Part shown: piece by piece, positions 1-9,433 of the stretch
How the letters are laid out: every line of letters starts with the position of its first letter
Numbering within the stretch: the first letter of the stretch is position 1
Assembly (NCBI RefSeq): GCF_000067205.1
Contig: NC_010170.1
Span: 682,001 to 746,000 of the forward strand
DNA length: 64,000 bases
Direction of reading: 5' to 3'
DNA from: Bordetella petrii
Lineage (GTDB): Bacteria > Pseudomonadota > Gammaproteobacteria > Burkholderiales > Burkholderiaceae_B
The notes under the pieces: generated by a model
The model's database searches: none
What the model was told of the DNA's origin: nothing
Seen by the model: the letters and a program-made list of their open reading frames with translations, nothing else
Program-made: the position numbers and the translations under genes

Positions 1-950
1 CCAGCGGCCGCAATTCCACGCGCCCGCCCCTGACACGCGAGCAGATCGAGGCCAACGCCAAGACCTATTACGCTCAGGCCAGTTTGGTGCTGGACCCGGC
101 CCGCACCGAGATCCGCTACAACTCCGAATGGAGCGATCCCCTCGGCGCGCGCGGGCTGATCCAGCTGGCCTCGCGCTACACGGTGGCGCGCATGATGGAG
201 CGCGAAGATTTCACCAAGCGCTTCAAGGGCGGCGTGCCGATCGCCGTGCACGAATTCCTGTACCCCCTGATGCAGGGCTACGATTCGGTGGCCTTGAAGT
301 CCGACCTGGAACTGGGCGGCACCGACCAGAAATTCAACCTGCTGGTCGGCCGCGAACTCCAGAAAGAATACGGCCAGGCGCCGCAGTGCGTGTTGACCAT
401 GCCGCTGCTCGAAGGCACCGACGGCGTCGAGAAAATGTCGAAGTCCAAGGGCAACTACATCGGCATCTCTGAAAGCCCCGACTCGATGTTCGGCAAGCTG
501 ATGTCGATTTCCGACACGCTCATGTGGCGCTATTTCGAGCTGCTGTCGTTCCGTTCGCTCGAAGACATTGCGGCGCTGAAGGCCGGCATCGAAGCCGGCG
601 CCAATCCGCGCGACGCGAAAGTTGCGCTGGCCCAGGAAATCGTGGCGCGTTTTCACTCGGCCCAGGCCGCCGAGGCGGCGCTTGCGGCCTTCCAGGCGCG
701 CTTTCGCGATGGCGCCATGCCCGACGACATGCCCGAGATCAATATCGCCGGCGCGCCGTTGGGTATCCTGAAGGTACTGCGCGAAGCGGGCCTGGTGGCA
801 TCGGGCGCCGAAGCGCAGCGCAACGTCGAACAGGGCGGGGTGCGCGTCGATGGCGACCGCATCGAAGACAAATCGTTGCAATTACAGGCCGGTACGTATG
901 TAGTGCAGGTGGGCAAGCGCAAGTTTGCCCGTGTTAACTTGGCAGGGTAG
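1..950 (+). CDS. tyrS: Tyrosyl-tRNA synthetase, C-terminal part
   Basis: Partial gene whose 5' end lies before the window; the reading frame is open from base 3. It encodes the class I enzyme that charges tRNA-Tyr with tyrosine in the cytoplasm. The class I signature KMSKS is at 432-446, followed by GNY. The preceding stretch (ELGGTDQKFN) is the tyrosine/tRNA-binding region typical of bacterial TyrRS. The last ~65 codons (RNVEQGGVRVDGDRI and onward) form the S4-like RNA-binding domain. The next gene begins 30 bases downstream on the same strand. Identity is confident; only the N-terminal HIGH region cannot be checked. Confidence 0.97.
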   Translation, partial: SGRNSTRPPLTREQIEANAKTYYAQASLVLDPARTEIRYNSEWSDPLGARGLIQLASRYTVARMMEREDFTKRFKGGVPIAVHEFLYPLMQGYDSVALKSDLELGGTDQKFNLLVGRELQKEYGQAPQCVLTMPLLEGTDGVEKMSKSKGNYIGISESPDSMFGKLMSISDTLMWRYFELLSFRSLEDIAALKAGIEAGANPRDAKVALAQEIVARFHSAQAAEAALAAFQARFRDGAMPDDMPEINIAGAPLGILKVLREAGLVASGAEAQRNVEQGGVRVDGDRIEDKSLQLQAGTYVVQVGKRKFARVNLAG

Positions 951-980
951 GAAGCACCTACGGTCCCGCAGGAGCACGAC

Positions 981-1634
981 ATGAAACTCTCGAGTCTGTC
1001 TTTTTCCGATAACGAATCGATTCCCGATCGCTACGCTTTCGGCAAGATCGACCCGCAGTCGCACGTCGCATTGGCGGAAAACTTCAATCCGCAGTTTTCC
1101 TGGGACGACGTCCCCGAGGGCACGCGTTCGTTCGTCCTCATCTGCCACGATCCCGACGTGCCGTCCAAGCCCGACGACGTCAACCAGGAAGGGCGCGTCG
1201 TGCCGGCCGATCTGCCGCGCGTCGACTTCTTCCACTGGGTGCTCATCGACCTGCCCGCCGACAAGCGCGACATCCAGGAAGGCGATTTCTCCAGCGGCAT
1301 CACCCCGCGCGGCAAGGGCGGCCCGCTGGCTCCCGGCGACGCGCGCCAGGGCATCAACGACTACACCTCGTGGTTCGCCGCCGACCGCGACATGAGCGGC
1401 GACTACTTCGGCTACGACGGCCCGTGCCCGCCCTGGAACGACGCGCTGCCGCACCGCTACGTATTCACCTTGTACGCGCTGGACGTGCCCAGGCTCGACG
1501 TGCAGGGCAACTTCGGCGGCAACGACGTCCTGAAGGCTCTGCAGGGCCACGTGCTGGCCCAGGCCAGCATCACCGGCATATACACCCTGAACCCCGAACT
1601 GGCGCCCAAACAAATCGGCGACACCTCGGCCTGA
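981..1634 (+). CDS. YbhB/YbcL family PEBP-like protein (Raf kinase inhibitor-like)
   Basis: 217-residue cytosolic protein of the phosphatidylethanolamine-binding-protein family. Family hallmarks are visible: CHDPDVPS near residues 55-62, HW at 85-86 and GPCPPWNDALPHRY at about 147-160, which together build the ligand pocket. There is no signal peptide. The ATG at 981 follows a GGAGCACGAC stretch that can serve as ribosome binding site. The biochemical role of bacterial YbhB/YbcL proteins is poorly defined, so no substrate is claimed. It may be co-transcribed with tyrS 30 bases upstream; no terminator is seen between them. It is somewhat longer than the ~160-residue E. coli YbhB, mainly through an insertion rich in Asp and Pro after residue 60. 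Confidence 0.85.
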   Translation: MKLSSLSFSDNESIPDRYAFGKIDPQSHVALAENFNPQFSWDDVPEGTRSFVLICHDPDVPSKPDDVNQEGRVVPADLPRVDFFHWVLIDLPADKRDIQEGDFSSGITPRGKGGPLAPGDARQGINDYTSWFAADRDMSGDYFGYDGPCPPWNDALPHRYVFTLYALDVPRLDVQGNFGGNDVLKALQGHVLAQASITGIYTLNPELAPKQIGDTSA

Positions 1635-1663
1635 CGCACGCGCGGTCTGGTCAGCCACCCGCC

Positions 1664-1696
1664 AGGTGTCTGACACCCTGCGGGAGTCAGACACCT
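1664..1696. repeat. REP-like imperfect palindrome, copy 1
   Basis: The arms AGGTGTCTGAC and GTCAGACACCT flank a short CG-rich centre. The element sits 30 bases after the PEBP gene stop. Its reverse complement recurs at about 1892-1922, so the two copies face each other across a tandem array. Related palindromes occur elsewhere in the window (38209-38238, the pre-insertion site at 44674/46134, 46163-46197, 61315-61343). It could act as a terminator or simply be a dispersed REP sequence. Confidence 0.8.
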
Positions 1697-1702
1697 AGCC
1701 TG

Positions 1703-1908
1703 CTCCGGTCGGGCCAGGTATCAGCCAGGGGGTCAGACACCCGCCTCCGGTCGGGCCAGGTATCAGCCAGGGGTCAGACACCCGCCTCCGGTCGGGCCAG
1801 GTATCAGCCAAGGGTCTGACACCCGCCTCCGGTTGGGCCAGGTATCAGCCAGGGGTCCGACACCCGCCTCCGGTTTGGCCAGGTATCAGCCAGGTGTCTG
1901 ACTCCCGC
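1703..1908. repeat. 41-bp tandem repeat array, five units
   Basis: Five near-identical units each start with CTCCGGT(C/T) at 1703, 1745, 1786, 1827 and 1868 (steps 42, 41, 41, 41). Each unit contains GCCAGGTATCAGCC and then GGGTCAGACACCCGC. The last unit passes into the second REP-like palindrome. There are no unique spacers between units, so this is not a CRISPR array. Units differ at only a few positions, which suggests recent amplification. The stretch 1635-2200 holds no credible gene apart from these repeats; a further GGTGTCAGACACC copy lies at about 1971-1983. Confidence 0.88.
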
Positions 1909-1922
1909 AGGGTGTCAGACAC
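1891..1922. repeat. REP-like palindrome, copy 2 (inverted relative to copy 1)
   Basis: The arms AGGTGTCTGACTCC and GGTGTCAGACACC form an imperfect palindrome. Read on the other strand it matches the copy at 1664-1696 over its 31-base core. The pair of opposed copies enclosing a tandem array resembles a BIME (paired REP elements). Confidence 0.8.
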
Positions 1923-2200
1923 CGAAAACGGCCAGGCACGCCTCCATGGCGCGGTGTCCGGCACTTTACGGGTGTCAGACACCTGCCTTACAGCGAGATG
2001 CTTCAATACTTTGAATATTCCTCAAGCTGACTTGAGCCGGCTTGCGGGTTGCGCGGGGTTGCGCGCGTTTTCGGCGGGGCTGGGGCCATTTTGCGTGGTT
2101 TTTCCGGCCGCAAAGGCCGGTGGCGGGGCGGCGGCGCGGTAAACTAACGGCCATCCCCCATCCCGGCTATTCTCTTTTCACGCTCCAGGAACCTCCCGTC

Positions 2201-3448
<1,248 letters not shown>

Positions 3449-3458
3449 GGCGCCTGCT

Positions 3459-3483
3459 CGGCAGCCCCAGGGCTGCCGTTTGG
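3459..3483 (+). terminator. Hairpin after glyA
   Basis: CGGCAGCCC and GGGCTGCCG form a nine-base-pair stem with a very short loop, followed by TTTGG. It lies 10 bases after the glyA stop and before nrdR, which suits a rho-independent terminator with a weak T-tract. Confidence 0.6.
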
Positions 3484-3561
3484 CGTATTTTCCCCACGCC
3501 GGCTCCGCGTTGCGGGCCGGCGTCATTACAATACGCCAAATTATTCTCGGGGGCCGGCAAT

Positions 3562-4038
3562 ATGAAATGCCCATTCTGCGGCAATGCCGACACACAGGTG
3601 GTAGACAGCCGGGTGTCCGAAGAAGGCGACACCATCCGCCGGCGTCGCCGCTGCCTGTCCTGTGACAAGCGCTTCACCACCTATGAACGCATCGAGCTGG
3701 CCATGCCCTCGGTGGTCAAGCGCAATGGCAGCCGCAGCGACTACGACACCGCCAAGCTGCGCGCCAGCCTGTCGCTGGCGCTGCGCAAACGGCCGGTCAG
3801 CACCGACCAGGTCGACAGCGTGGTCGCCCGCATCGAAGAAACCCTGCTGGCCAGCGGCCAGCGCGAAGTCTCTACCGAGCGCATCGGCGAGCTAGTCATG
3901 GCCGAGCTCAAGAAGCTCGACAAGGTCGGCTACGTGCGCTTTGCCTCGGTGTACAAGAATTTCGAAGACATCGGCGAGTTCGTCGACGCCATCCGCGAAA
4001 TGCAGGGCCCCATGCTGCCGGGCAAGCTGCGCAAATAG
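3562..4038 (+). CDS. nrdR: Transcriptional repressor NrdR
   Basis: 158-residue repressor of ribonucleotide reductase genes. The N-terminal zinc ribbon is complete: CPFC at 3-6 and CLSC at 31-34 with the GDTIRRRR linker. An ATP-cone domain (about 49-139) senses ATP and dATP. Length and start (MKCPFCGN) are standard for the family. It lies between glyA and the rib genes, a common betaproteobacterial order. The stop is 29 bases before ribD, so nrdR-ribD-ribE may be one transcript. Confidence 0.97.
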   Translation: MKCPFCGNADTQVVDSRVSEEGDTIRRRRRCLSCDKRFTTYERIELAMPSVVKRNGSRSDYDTAKLRASLSLALRKRPVSTDQVDSVVARIEETLLASGQREVSTERIGELVMAELKKLDKVGYVRFASVYKNFEDIGEFVDAIREMQGPMLPGKLRK

Positions 4039-4067
4039 GCGCGCCGCGCCGGCATACAATCGCAGGC

Positions 4068-5210
4068 GTGACCACCCTGACCGACCCCGACGACCTCATC
4101 TGGATGCGCCGCGCCCTGGCGCTGGCCCGCACCGTCATGTACACCACCACGCCGAACCCGCGTGTCGGGTGCGTGATCGTGCGCGATGGCCGGGTGCTGG
4201 GCGAGGGCGCCACCCAGCCGCCCGGTGGGCCGCATGCCGAGATCTGCGCCTTGCGCGACGCCGCCGCGCGCGGCGAATCGGTGCAGGGCGCCACCCTGTA
4301 TGTCACCCTGGAGCCTTGCAGCCATTATGGCCGCACGCCGCCCTGCGCCGATGCCGTGGCGGCGGCGGGGCCGGCGCGGGTCGTGGTGGCCATGGGCGAT
4401 CCCAACCCGCAGGTGCGCGGCCAGGGCCTGGCGCGGCTGCGCGCGGCCGGCATCGCGGTCACCAGCAATGTATGCCTGGACGAGGCCCTGGAAATCAACG
4501 CCGGCTTTGTCGCGCGCATGAGCCGCGGCATTCCCTGGGCCTGGGTCAAGATGGCCGCCTCGCTGGATGGCCGCAGCGCGCTGCACAACGGCGTATCGCA
4601 ATGGATTACCGGCGAGGCAGCGCGCGCCGACGGCCATGCCTGGCGCGCCCGCAGCTGCGTGGTACTGACCGGCATGGGCACCGTGCTGAAAGACAATCCG
4701 CGCCTGAACGTGCGCGCCGTCGAGACTCCGCGCGCGCCGCGCAAGGCCGTGGTGGACGGCGACTTCGCCATCCCGGAAGACGCCAGGCTGTTCGACGGCG
4801 CCGAGGTCATCATTTTTACGGCGCGAACCGATGCGGGCAAGGCGGCCCGGCTGGCCGCGCGCAATGCCCGCGTGGTGGCCCTGCCGGGCCAGCAAGCCGG
4901 TCGCGTAGACCTGCCGGCCATGATGCGCTGGCTGGGCGAACACGAGTTCAACGAAGTGCACGTCGAGGCCGGCGCCGGGCTGGGCGGCGCGCTGATGTCG
5001 GCGGGCTGTATTGACGAACTGCTGGTGTACCTTGCGCCGGTGCTGCTGGGCGACGCAGCCGCCATGCTGCGCCTGCCGCTTATCGAACATCTTGACCACG
5101 CCCGGCGGCTCGAATTCACCGACACGGCGCGCATCGGCCCCGACTTGCGCCTGCGCGCGCGCGACTCGACGCGCTGGCAGGCGCTGCGCGAGGCGGCCAT
5201 GTGCCGTTAA
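4068..5210 (+). CDS. ribD: Bifunctional riboflavin biosynthesis protein RibD (deaminase/reductase)
   Basis: 380-residue fusion enzyme that deaminates the GTP-derived pyrimidine and then reduces its ribose side chain. The N-terminal deaminase domain has the zinc-binding HAE at 56-58, PCSH at 83-86 and PPC at 91-93. The C-terminal part (about 150-370) is the NADPH-dependent reductase, with WVKMAASLDGR marking the linker. The start is GTG at 4068, just downstream of a CGCAGG stretch; no ATG nearby gives a family-like N-terminus. The riboflavin synthase gene follows 37 bases later. Confidence 0.96.
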   Translation: MTTLTDPDDLIWMRRALALARTVMYTTTPNPRVGCVIVRDGRVLGEGATQPPGGPHAEICALRDAAARGESVQGATLYVTLEPCSHYGRTPPCADAVAAAGPARVVVAMGDPNPQVRGQGLARLRAAGIAVTSNVCLDEALEINAGFVARMSRGIPWAWVKMAASLDGRSALHNGVSQWITGEAARADGHAWRARSCVVLTGMGTVLKDNPRLNVRAVETPRAPRKAVVDGDFAIPEDARLFDGAEVIIFTARTDAGKAARLAARNARVVALPGQQAGRVDLPAMMRWLGEHEFNEVHVEAGAGLGGALMSAGCIDELLVYLAPVLLGDAAAMLRLPLIEHLDHARRLEFTDTARIGPDLRLRARDSTRWQALREAAMCR

Positions 5211-5247
5211 TGTTGCCTTTATCGTATTGATCGCAGGAGACTTGTAC

Positions 5248-5877
5248 ATGTTTACTGGCCTGGTAGCGGCAGTGGGCCGCATTGTCCGCGTGAAACCCCT
5301 GGCCGACGCTGCGCAGGGCGGCGTGCGTTTGCACATCGACGCCGGCGAACTGGGCCTGGGCGACGTTGGCATAGGCGATTCCATCGCGGTGCAAGGGGCC
5401 TGCATGACGGTCGTCGCGCTCGACGACCGTCATTTCCAGGTCGATGTGTCGCGCGAAAGCCTGAACCTGACCGTCGGGCTCGACCGCGCCGGTGAAGTCA
5501 ACCTGGAAAAGTCCCTGCGCGTGGGCGATCAGATCGGTGGGCACCTGGTGTCCGGCCACGTCGATGGCCTGGGAACCGTGCTGCGGTTTGACAACGTGGG
5601 CGAATCGCGCGAGTTGGCCATCCGGGTGCCGCCGCACCTGGCGCGTTTCCTGGCCTACAAAGGGTCAGTTACCGTCAATGGCATCAGCCTGACGGTCAAT
5701 CGCGTTACCGATGTTGCCGACGGCTGCGACATCAGTATCAACATTATTCCGCACACTCAGGCGGTCACGACGCTGCGCAATGTAAAACCCGGCGACCGCG
5801 TTAATCTCGAAATTGACACTATTGCGCGATATGTCGAGCGCATGCTGGCCGCGCCGCGGCCCGATGGCTTGAAATAA
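5248..5877 (+). CDS. ribE: Riboflavin synthase, alpha chain
   Basis: 209-residue enzyme that dismutates two 6,7-dimethyl-8-ribityllumazine molecules to riboflavin. It consists of two similar lumazine-binding barrels, each opening with a characteristic motif: MFTGLV at the start of the first, and VSGHVDGLG at the start of the second near residue 102. The ATG at 5248 is preceded by GCAGGAGA, a good ribosome binding site. The frame is open further upstream inside ribD, but that part is a shadow. The gene is called ribC in E. coli nomenclature. No FMN riboswitch is seen nearby. Confidence 0.96.
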   Translation: MFTGLVAAVGRIVRVKPLADAAQGGVRLHIDAGELGLGDVGIGDSIAVQGACMTVVALDDRHFQVDVSRESLNLTVGLDRAGEVNLEKSLRVGDQIGGHLVSGHVDGLGTVLRFDNVGESRELAIRVPPHLARFLAYKGSVTVNGISLTVNRVTDVADGCDISINIIPHTQAVTTLRNVKPGDRVNLEIDTIARYVERMLAAPRPDGLK

Positions 5878-6222
5878 GCCGCGCGCCGCCGTCTGGCGCG
5901 TGGCGCATTGCTAGCGCTTGCGGCGCCTGGCTGCCAGATTATTACACCGAAAATCGTAGCGGGTCCGCCGCTTGCTGTGCAAACGGCAAGCGTGCTGGCG
6001 CGCTACGCATTGAAACGCGTATGCATGAATGTTTGCGTGATTCGTGGAACTGTTTCAGGGCCTGGCAGCCTAACCCTTAATAAGTCCATCAACCCAATTT
6101 GTGGTGTGTGGCGAAAGCAACATATCAAGATGATGTGCATGACCCCATTACCATAAAGTCTAGCGACATCGGTCAATGAGGAACACAATGGGACGACGGA
6201 CTTATTAACCGACCATGCGCTG
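5878..6222. other. Long gene-free stretch between ribE and prkA
   Basis: About 345 bases without a supportable gene. The first part is GC-rich; from about 6060 the sequence becomes AT-richer than its surroundings, as expected for a promoter and 5' leader of the following stress operon. Short open frames exist (for example 5908-6156) but lack ribosome binding sites and family resemblance. I could not assign a sigma-54 or sigma-S promoter with confidence. Confidence 0.5.
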
Positions 6223-6230
6223 TAGGAGGT
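6223..6230 (+). promoter_or_regulatory. Strong ribosome binding site that fixes the prkA start
   Basis: TAGGAGGT is close to the perfect anti-Shine-Dalgarno match and lies five bases before the GTG at 6236. It argues for that GTG rather than the in-frame ATG at 6215, which would lie upstream of the site. Confidence 0.85.
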
Positions 6231-6235
6231 TATCC

Positions 6236-8161
6236 GTGCAAAACATCGTCGAAGGCTTCAAGTCGCTTTACGCGAAAGACCAGGAAACCGAACTTTCCCT
6301 CGAGGAATACCTCGCACTGGCCAAGCAAGACCCGATGGCCTATGCCAGCCCGGCGGAACGCATGCTGGCGGCAATAGGCGAGCCAGAGCTGATCGATTCC
6401 CGCAACGATCCACGGCTGTCCCGTTTGTTCTCCAACCGGATCGTGCGGCGGTACCCCGCGTTCAAAGAGTTCTTCGGCCTGGAGGACGTCATCGATCAGA
6501 TCGTGGCGTTTTTCAAGCACGCGGCGCAGGGGCTCGAAGAGCGCAAGCAAATACTGTATTTGTTGGGGCCGGTGGGCGGCGGCAAGTCGTCGATTGCCGA
6601 ACGCCTGAAAGCGCTGATGGAAGCCTATCCCATTTATGCGCTGAAGGGCTCGCCGGTGAATGAGTCGCCGCTGGGGCTGTTTCACCCGGATCGCTTCGGC
6701 GCCACGCTCGAAAAAGAATACGGCATCCCGCAGCGCTACCTGAGCGGCATCATGTCGCCGTGGGCGGTCAAGCGCCTGAAAGAATTCGACGGCGACATTT
6801 CCCAGTTCCGCGTGGTGCGGCTGAACCCGTCGGTGCTGCGCCAGGTCGCCATTGCCAAGACCGAACCGGGCGACGAAAACAACCAGGACATCTCCTCGCT
6901 GGTGGGCAAGGTCGACATTCGCAAGCTCGACCGCCATTCGCAAGACGACCCCGACGCCTACAGCTATTCGGGCGGCTTGTGCCTGGCCAACCAGGGCCTG
7001 CTGGAATTCGTCGAGATGTTCAAGGCGCCCATCAAGATGCTGCACCCCTTGCTGACCGCCACGCAGGAAGGCAACTTCAAGGGCACGGAAGGGTTTTCGG
7101 CCATTCCGTTCAACGGCCTGATCCTGGCGCACTCGAACGAATCCGAATGGCAGACCTTCCGCAACAACAAGCACAACGAAGCTTTCCTTGACCGCATCTA
7201 CATCGTCAAGGTGCCGTACTGCCTGCAGGTAACCGAAGAGGTCGAGATCTACCGCAAGCTGCTGCGCAACAGCTCGCTGGCCACCGCGCCGTGCGCGCCG
7301 GGCACGCTCGAGATGATGGCGCAGTTCTCGGTGCTGACCCGCCTGAAAGAGCCCGAGAACTCCAGTATTTATTCCAAGCTGCGCGTGTACGATGGCGAAA
7401 CGCTGAAAGACGTCGACCCGAAAGCCAAGGCGCTGCAAGAATATAAAGATTACGCCGGCACCGACGAAGGCATGACGGGGGTGTCTACCCGCTTTGCCTA
7501 CAAAATACTGTCCAGCGTGTTCAACCACGACCAGACCGAAGTCGCCGCCAACCCGGTGCACCTGATGTACGTGCTGGAGCAGCGCATCGGGCGCGAAGAC
7601 TACCCCGAGGAAATCCGCCGGCGCTACCTGGATTTCATCAAGGGCTACCTGGCGCCGCGCTATGCCGAGTTCATCGGCAAGGAAATCCAGACCGCCTACT
7701 TGGAGTCGTATTCCGAGTACGGGCAGAACATTTTCGACCGCTACGTCACGTTTGCCGACTGCTGGATTCAGGACGAAGAATTCCGCGACCCGGAAACCGG
7801 CGAGAGCTTCGACCGCAGCGCCCTGAACGACGAGCTGGAAAAGATCGAGAAACCCGCGGGTATCGCCAACCCCAAGGATTTCCGCAACGAGATCGTCAAC
7901 TTCGTGCTGCGCGCCCGCGCCAACAACGCCGGCCGCAATCCCACCTGGACCAGCTACGAGAAGCTGCGCGAAGTGATCGAGAAGAAAATGTTCTCGAACA
8001 CCGAAGACCTGTTGCCGGTCATTTCTTTCAACGCCAAGGCCTCGGCCGAGGACAAGAGCAAGCACCAGAGCTTTGTCGACCGCATGGTCGACAAAGGCTA
8101 CACCGAGAAGCAGGTCCGCCTGCTGTGCGAGTGGTACCTGAGAGTGAGGAAATCATCCTGA
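6236..8161 (+). CDS. prkA: PrkA family AAA+ serine protein kinase (YeaG-like)
   Basis: 641-residue cytosolic protein, almost the same length as E. coli YeaG (644). The AAA+ part carries a Walker A motif GPVGGGKS at 111-118. The C-terminal region is the PrkA-specific domain with a kinase-like fold. Family members are linked to stationary-phase and nutrient stress, and ATP-dependent protease activity has also been proposed for the Bacillus protein; which activity applies here is unknown. It is the first gene of a three-gene run with yeaH (12 bases on) and spoVR, a widespread arrangement. The start is GTG, chosen for the near-perfect ribosome binding site. Confidence 0.95.
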   Translation: MQNIVEGFKSLYAKDQETELSLEEYLALAKQDPMAYASPAERMLAAIGEPELIDSRNDPRLSRLFSNRIVRRYPAFKEFFGLEDVIDQIVAFFKHAAQGLEERKQILYLLGPVGGGKSSIAERLKALMEAYPIYALKGSPVNESPLGLFHPDRFGATLEKEYGIPQRYLSGIMSPWAVKRLKEFDGDISQFRVVRLNPSVLRQVAIAKTEPGDENNQDISSLVGKVDIRKLDRHSQDDPDAYSYSGGLCLANQGLLEFVEMFKAPIKMLHPLLTATQEGNFKGTEGFSAIPFNGLILAHSNESEWQTFRNNKHNEAFLDRIYIVKVPYCLQVTEEVEIYRKLLRNSSLATAPCAPGTLEMMAQFSVLTRLKEPENSSIYSKLRVYDGETLKDVDPKAKALQEYKDYAGTDEGMTGVSTRFAYKILSSVFNHDQTEVAANPVHLMYVLEQRIGREDYPEEIRRRYLDFIKGYLAPRYAEFIGKEIQTAYLESYSEYGQNIFDRYVTFADCWIQDEEFRDPETGESFDRSALNDELEKIEKPAGIANPKDFRNEIVNFVLRARANNAGRNPTWTSYEKLREVIEKKMFSNTEDLLPVISFNAKASAEDKSKHQSFVDRMVDKGYTEKQVRLLCEWYLRVRKSS

Positions 8162-8173
8162 GCGAGGTGAATC

Positions 8174-9433
8174 ATGAATTCACTGATCGATCGGCGTCTG
8201 AACGGCCGCAATAAAAGCGCGGTCAACCGCGAGCGCTTTCTCAGGCGATACAAAGACCAGATCCGCAGGGCCGTGCAAGATCTGGTGCGCGAACGGTCCA
8301 TCGAAGACATGGACCAGGGCGGGGAGATCAACCTGCCCGCGCGCGACATTTCCGAGCCGCACTTCCGGCACGGACAGGGGGGCGATCGCGAGCTGGTTCA
8401 CCCCGGCAACCGCGAATTCGCCAAGGGCGACACGTTTCCGCGGCCATCGGGGTCCGATGGCGAGGGCGGCTCTGAGCCCGGCGAAGGCGAGTCGGTAGAC
8501 CAGTTCACCTTCAGCCTGTCGCGCGCCGAGTTCCTGAACCTGTTCTTCGAAGACCTCGAACTGCCGCACCTGATCCGCACGCAGTTGGGCGACGTTACCC
8601 AGAAAAAATGGCAGCGCGCGGGCTATACCACCACCGGCTCGCCCAGCCTGCTGAGCGTCAGCCGCACCTTGAAGGCCTCGCTATCGCGCCGCGTGGCGCT
8701 GGGCGTGGCGGCGCGCGCCGAACTGGAAGCCGCGCAGGCCAAGCTGGACGCCGCCATTGCGGCGGGCGCGCCGCAGGCCGAGATCGACGCGTTGCGGCAA
8801 GAGGTGGAAGACTGCGCCAACCGGCTGGCGCGCCTGCCGTTCCTGGACGACCTGGACCTGCGCTACCGCAACCGCGTGTCGGTGGCCATGCCCATGGCGC
8901 GCGCGGTGATGTTCTGCCTGATGGACGTGTCCGGCTCCATGGACGAGGGCAAGAAAGACCTGGCCAAGCGCTTTTTCACACTGCTGTACTTGTTCCTGTC
9001 GCGCAAGTACGAGCACGTGGACGTAGTGTTCATCCGCCACACCGACAATGCCGAAGAGGTGGACGAGCAGACCTTCTTCTACGACCCCAAGAGCGGCGGC
9101 ACCATCGTGCTGTCGGCCCTGGAACTGATGCACGAGATCGTGCAGCAGCGCTACCCGCCCAGCGCCTGGAACGTATACGCCGCGCAGGCGAGCGACGGCG
9201 ACTCGTTCGGCGCGGACGCGGGCAAGAGCGCGCGCTTCCTGGCCGAGAACCTGCTGCCGGCCACCCGCTACTTTGCGTACATCGAGGTTCCCGACTCGCA
9301 AGAGGCCCGCAAGAGCAGCCTGTGGGCCGAATACGAGCAGGAAACGGCGCCGCATTTCGTCATGCGCCGCATCTGCGAACGCGGCGAGATCTACCCCGTG
9401 TTCCATGACCTGTTCAAAAAGGAAACAGCATGA
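8174..9433 (+). CDS. yeaH: YeaH/YhbH family protein (DUF444, von Willebrand A-like)
   Basis: 419-residue protein of UPF0229. A charged, disordered N-terminal half (about 40-115, rich in Gly, Glu and Asp) is followed by a VWA-like domain with a metal-ion adhesion motif DVSGSM at 251-256. Proteins of this family are almost always encoded between prkA and spoVR and are thought to act with PrkA in stress adaptation; the exact mechanism is not established. Its stop overlaps the spoVR start (ATGA), suggesting coupled translation. Confidence 0.93.
   Translation: MNSLIDRRLNGRNKSAVNRERFLRRYKDQIRRAVQDLVRERSIEDMDQGGEINLPARDISEPHFRHGQGGDRELVHPGNREFAKGDTFPRPSGSDGEGGSEPGEGESVDQFTFSLSRAEFLNLFFEDLELPHLIRTQLGDVTQKKWQRAGYTTTGSPSLLSVSRTLKASLSRRVALGVAARAELEAAQAKLDAAIAAGAPQAEIDALRQEVEDCANRLARLPFLDDLDLRYRNRVSVAMPMARAVMFCLMDVSGSMDEGKKDLAKRFFTLLYLFLSRKYEHVDVVFIRHTDNAEEVDEQTFFYDPKSGGTIVLSALELMHEIVQQRYPPSAWNVYAAQASDGDSFGADAGKSARFLAENLLPATRYFAYIEVPDSQEARKSSLWAEYEQETAPHFVMRRICERGEIYPVFHDLFKKETA

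Noticed and set aside
1703..1908. Possible CRISPR array
   Set aside because: The units are contiguous 41-base tandem repeats without unique spacers, and no cas genes are present.
2042..2200. Upstream extension of glyA
   Set aside because: The extra ~53 codons are low-complexity, lack family similarity, and the ATG at 2201 gives the normal GlyA N-terminus.
1984..2200. Glycine riboswitch upstream of glyA
   Set aside because: No paired glycine aptamer cores could be recognised; the region is simple leader following repeats.
5211..5247. FMN riboswitch before ribE
   Set aside because: The gap is only 37 bases and cannot hold an RFN element.
5908..6156. 82-codon frame between ribE and prkA
   Set aside because: No ribosome binding site and no similarity to known families; the region looks like a promoter/leader.
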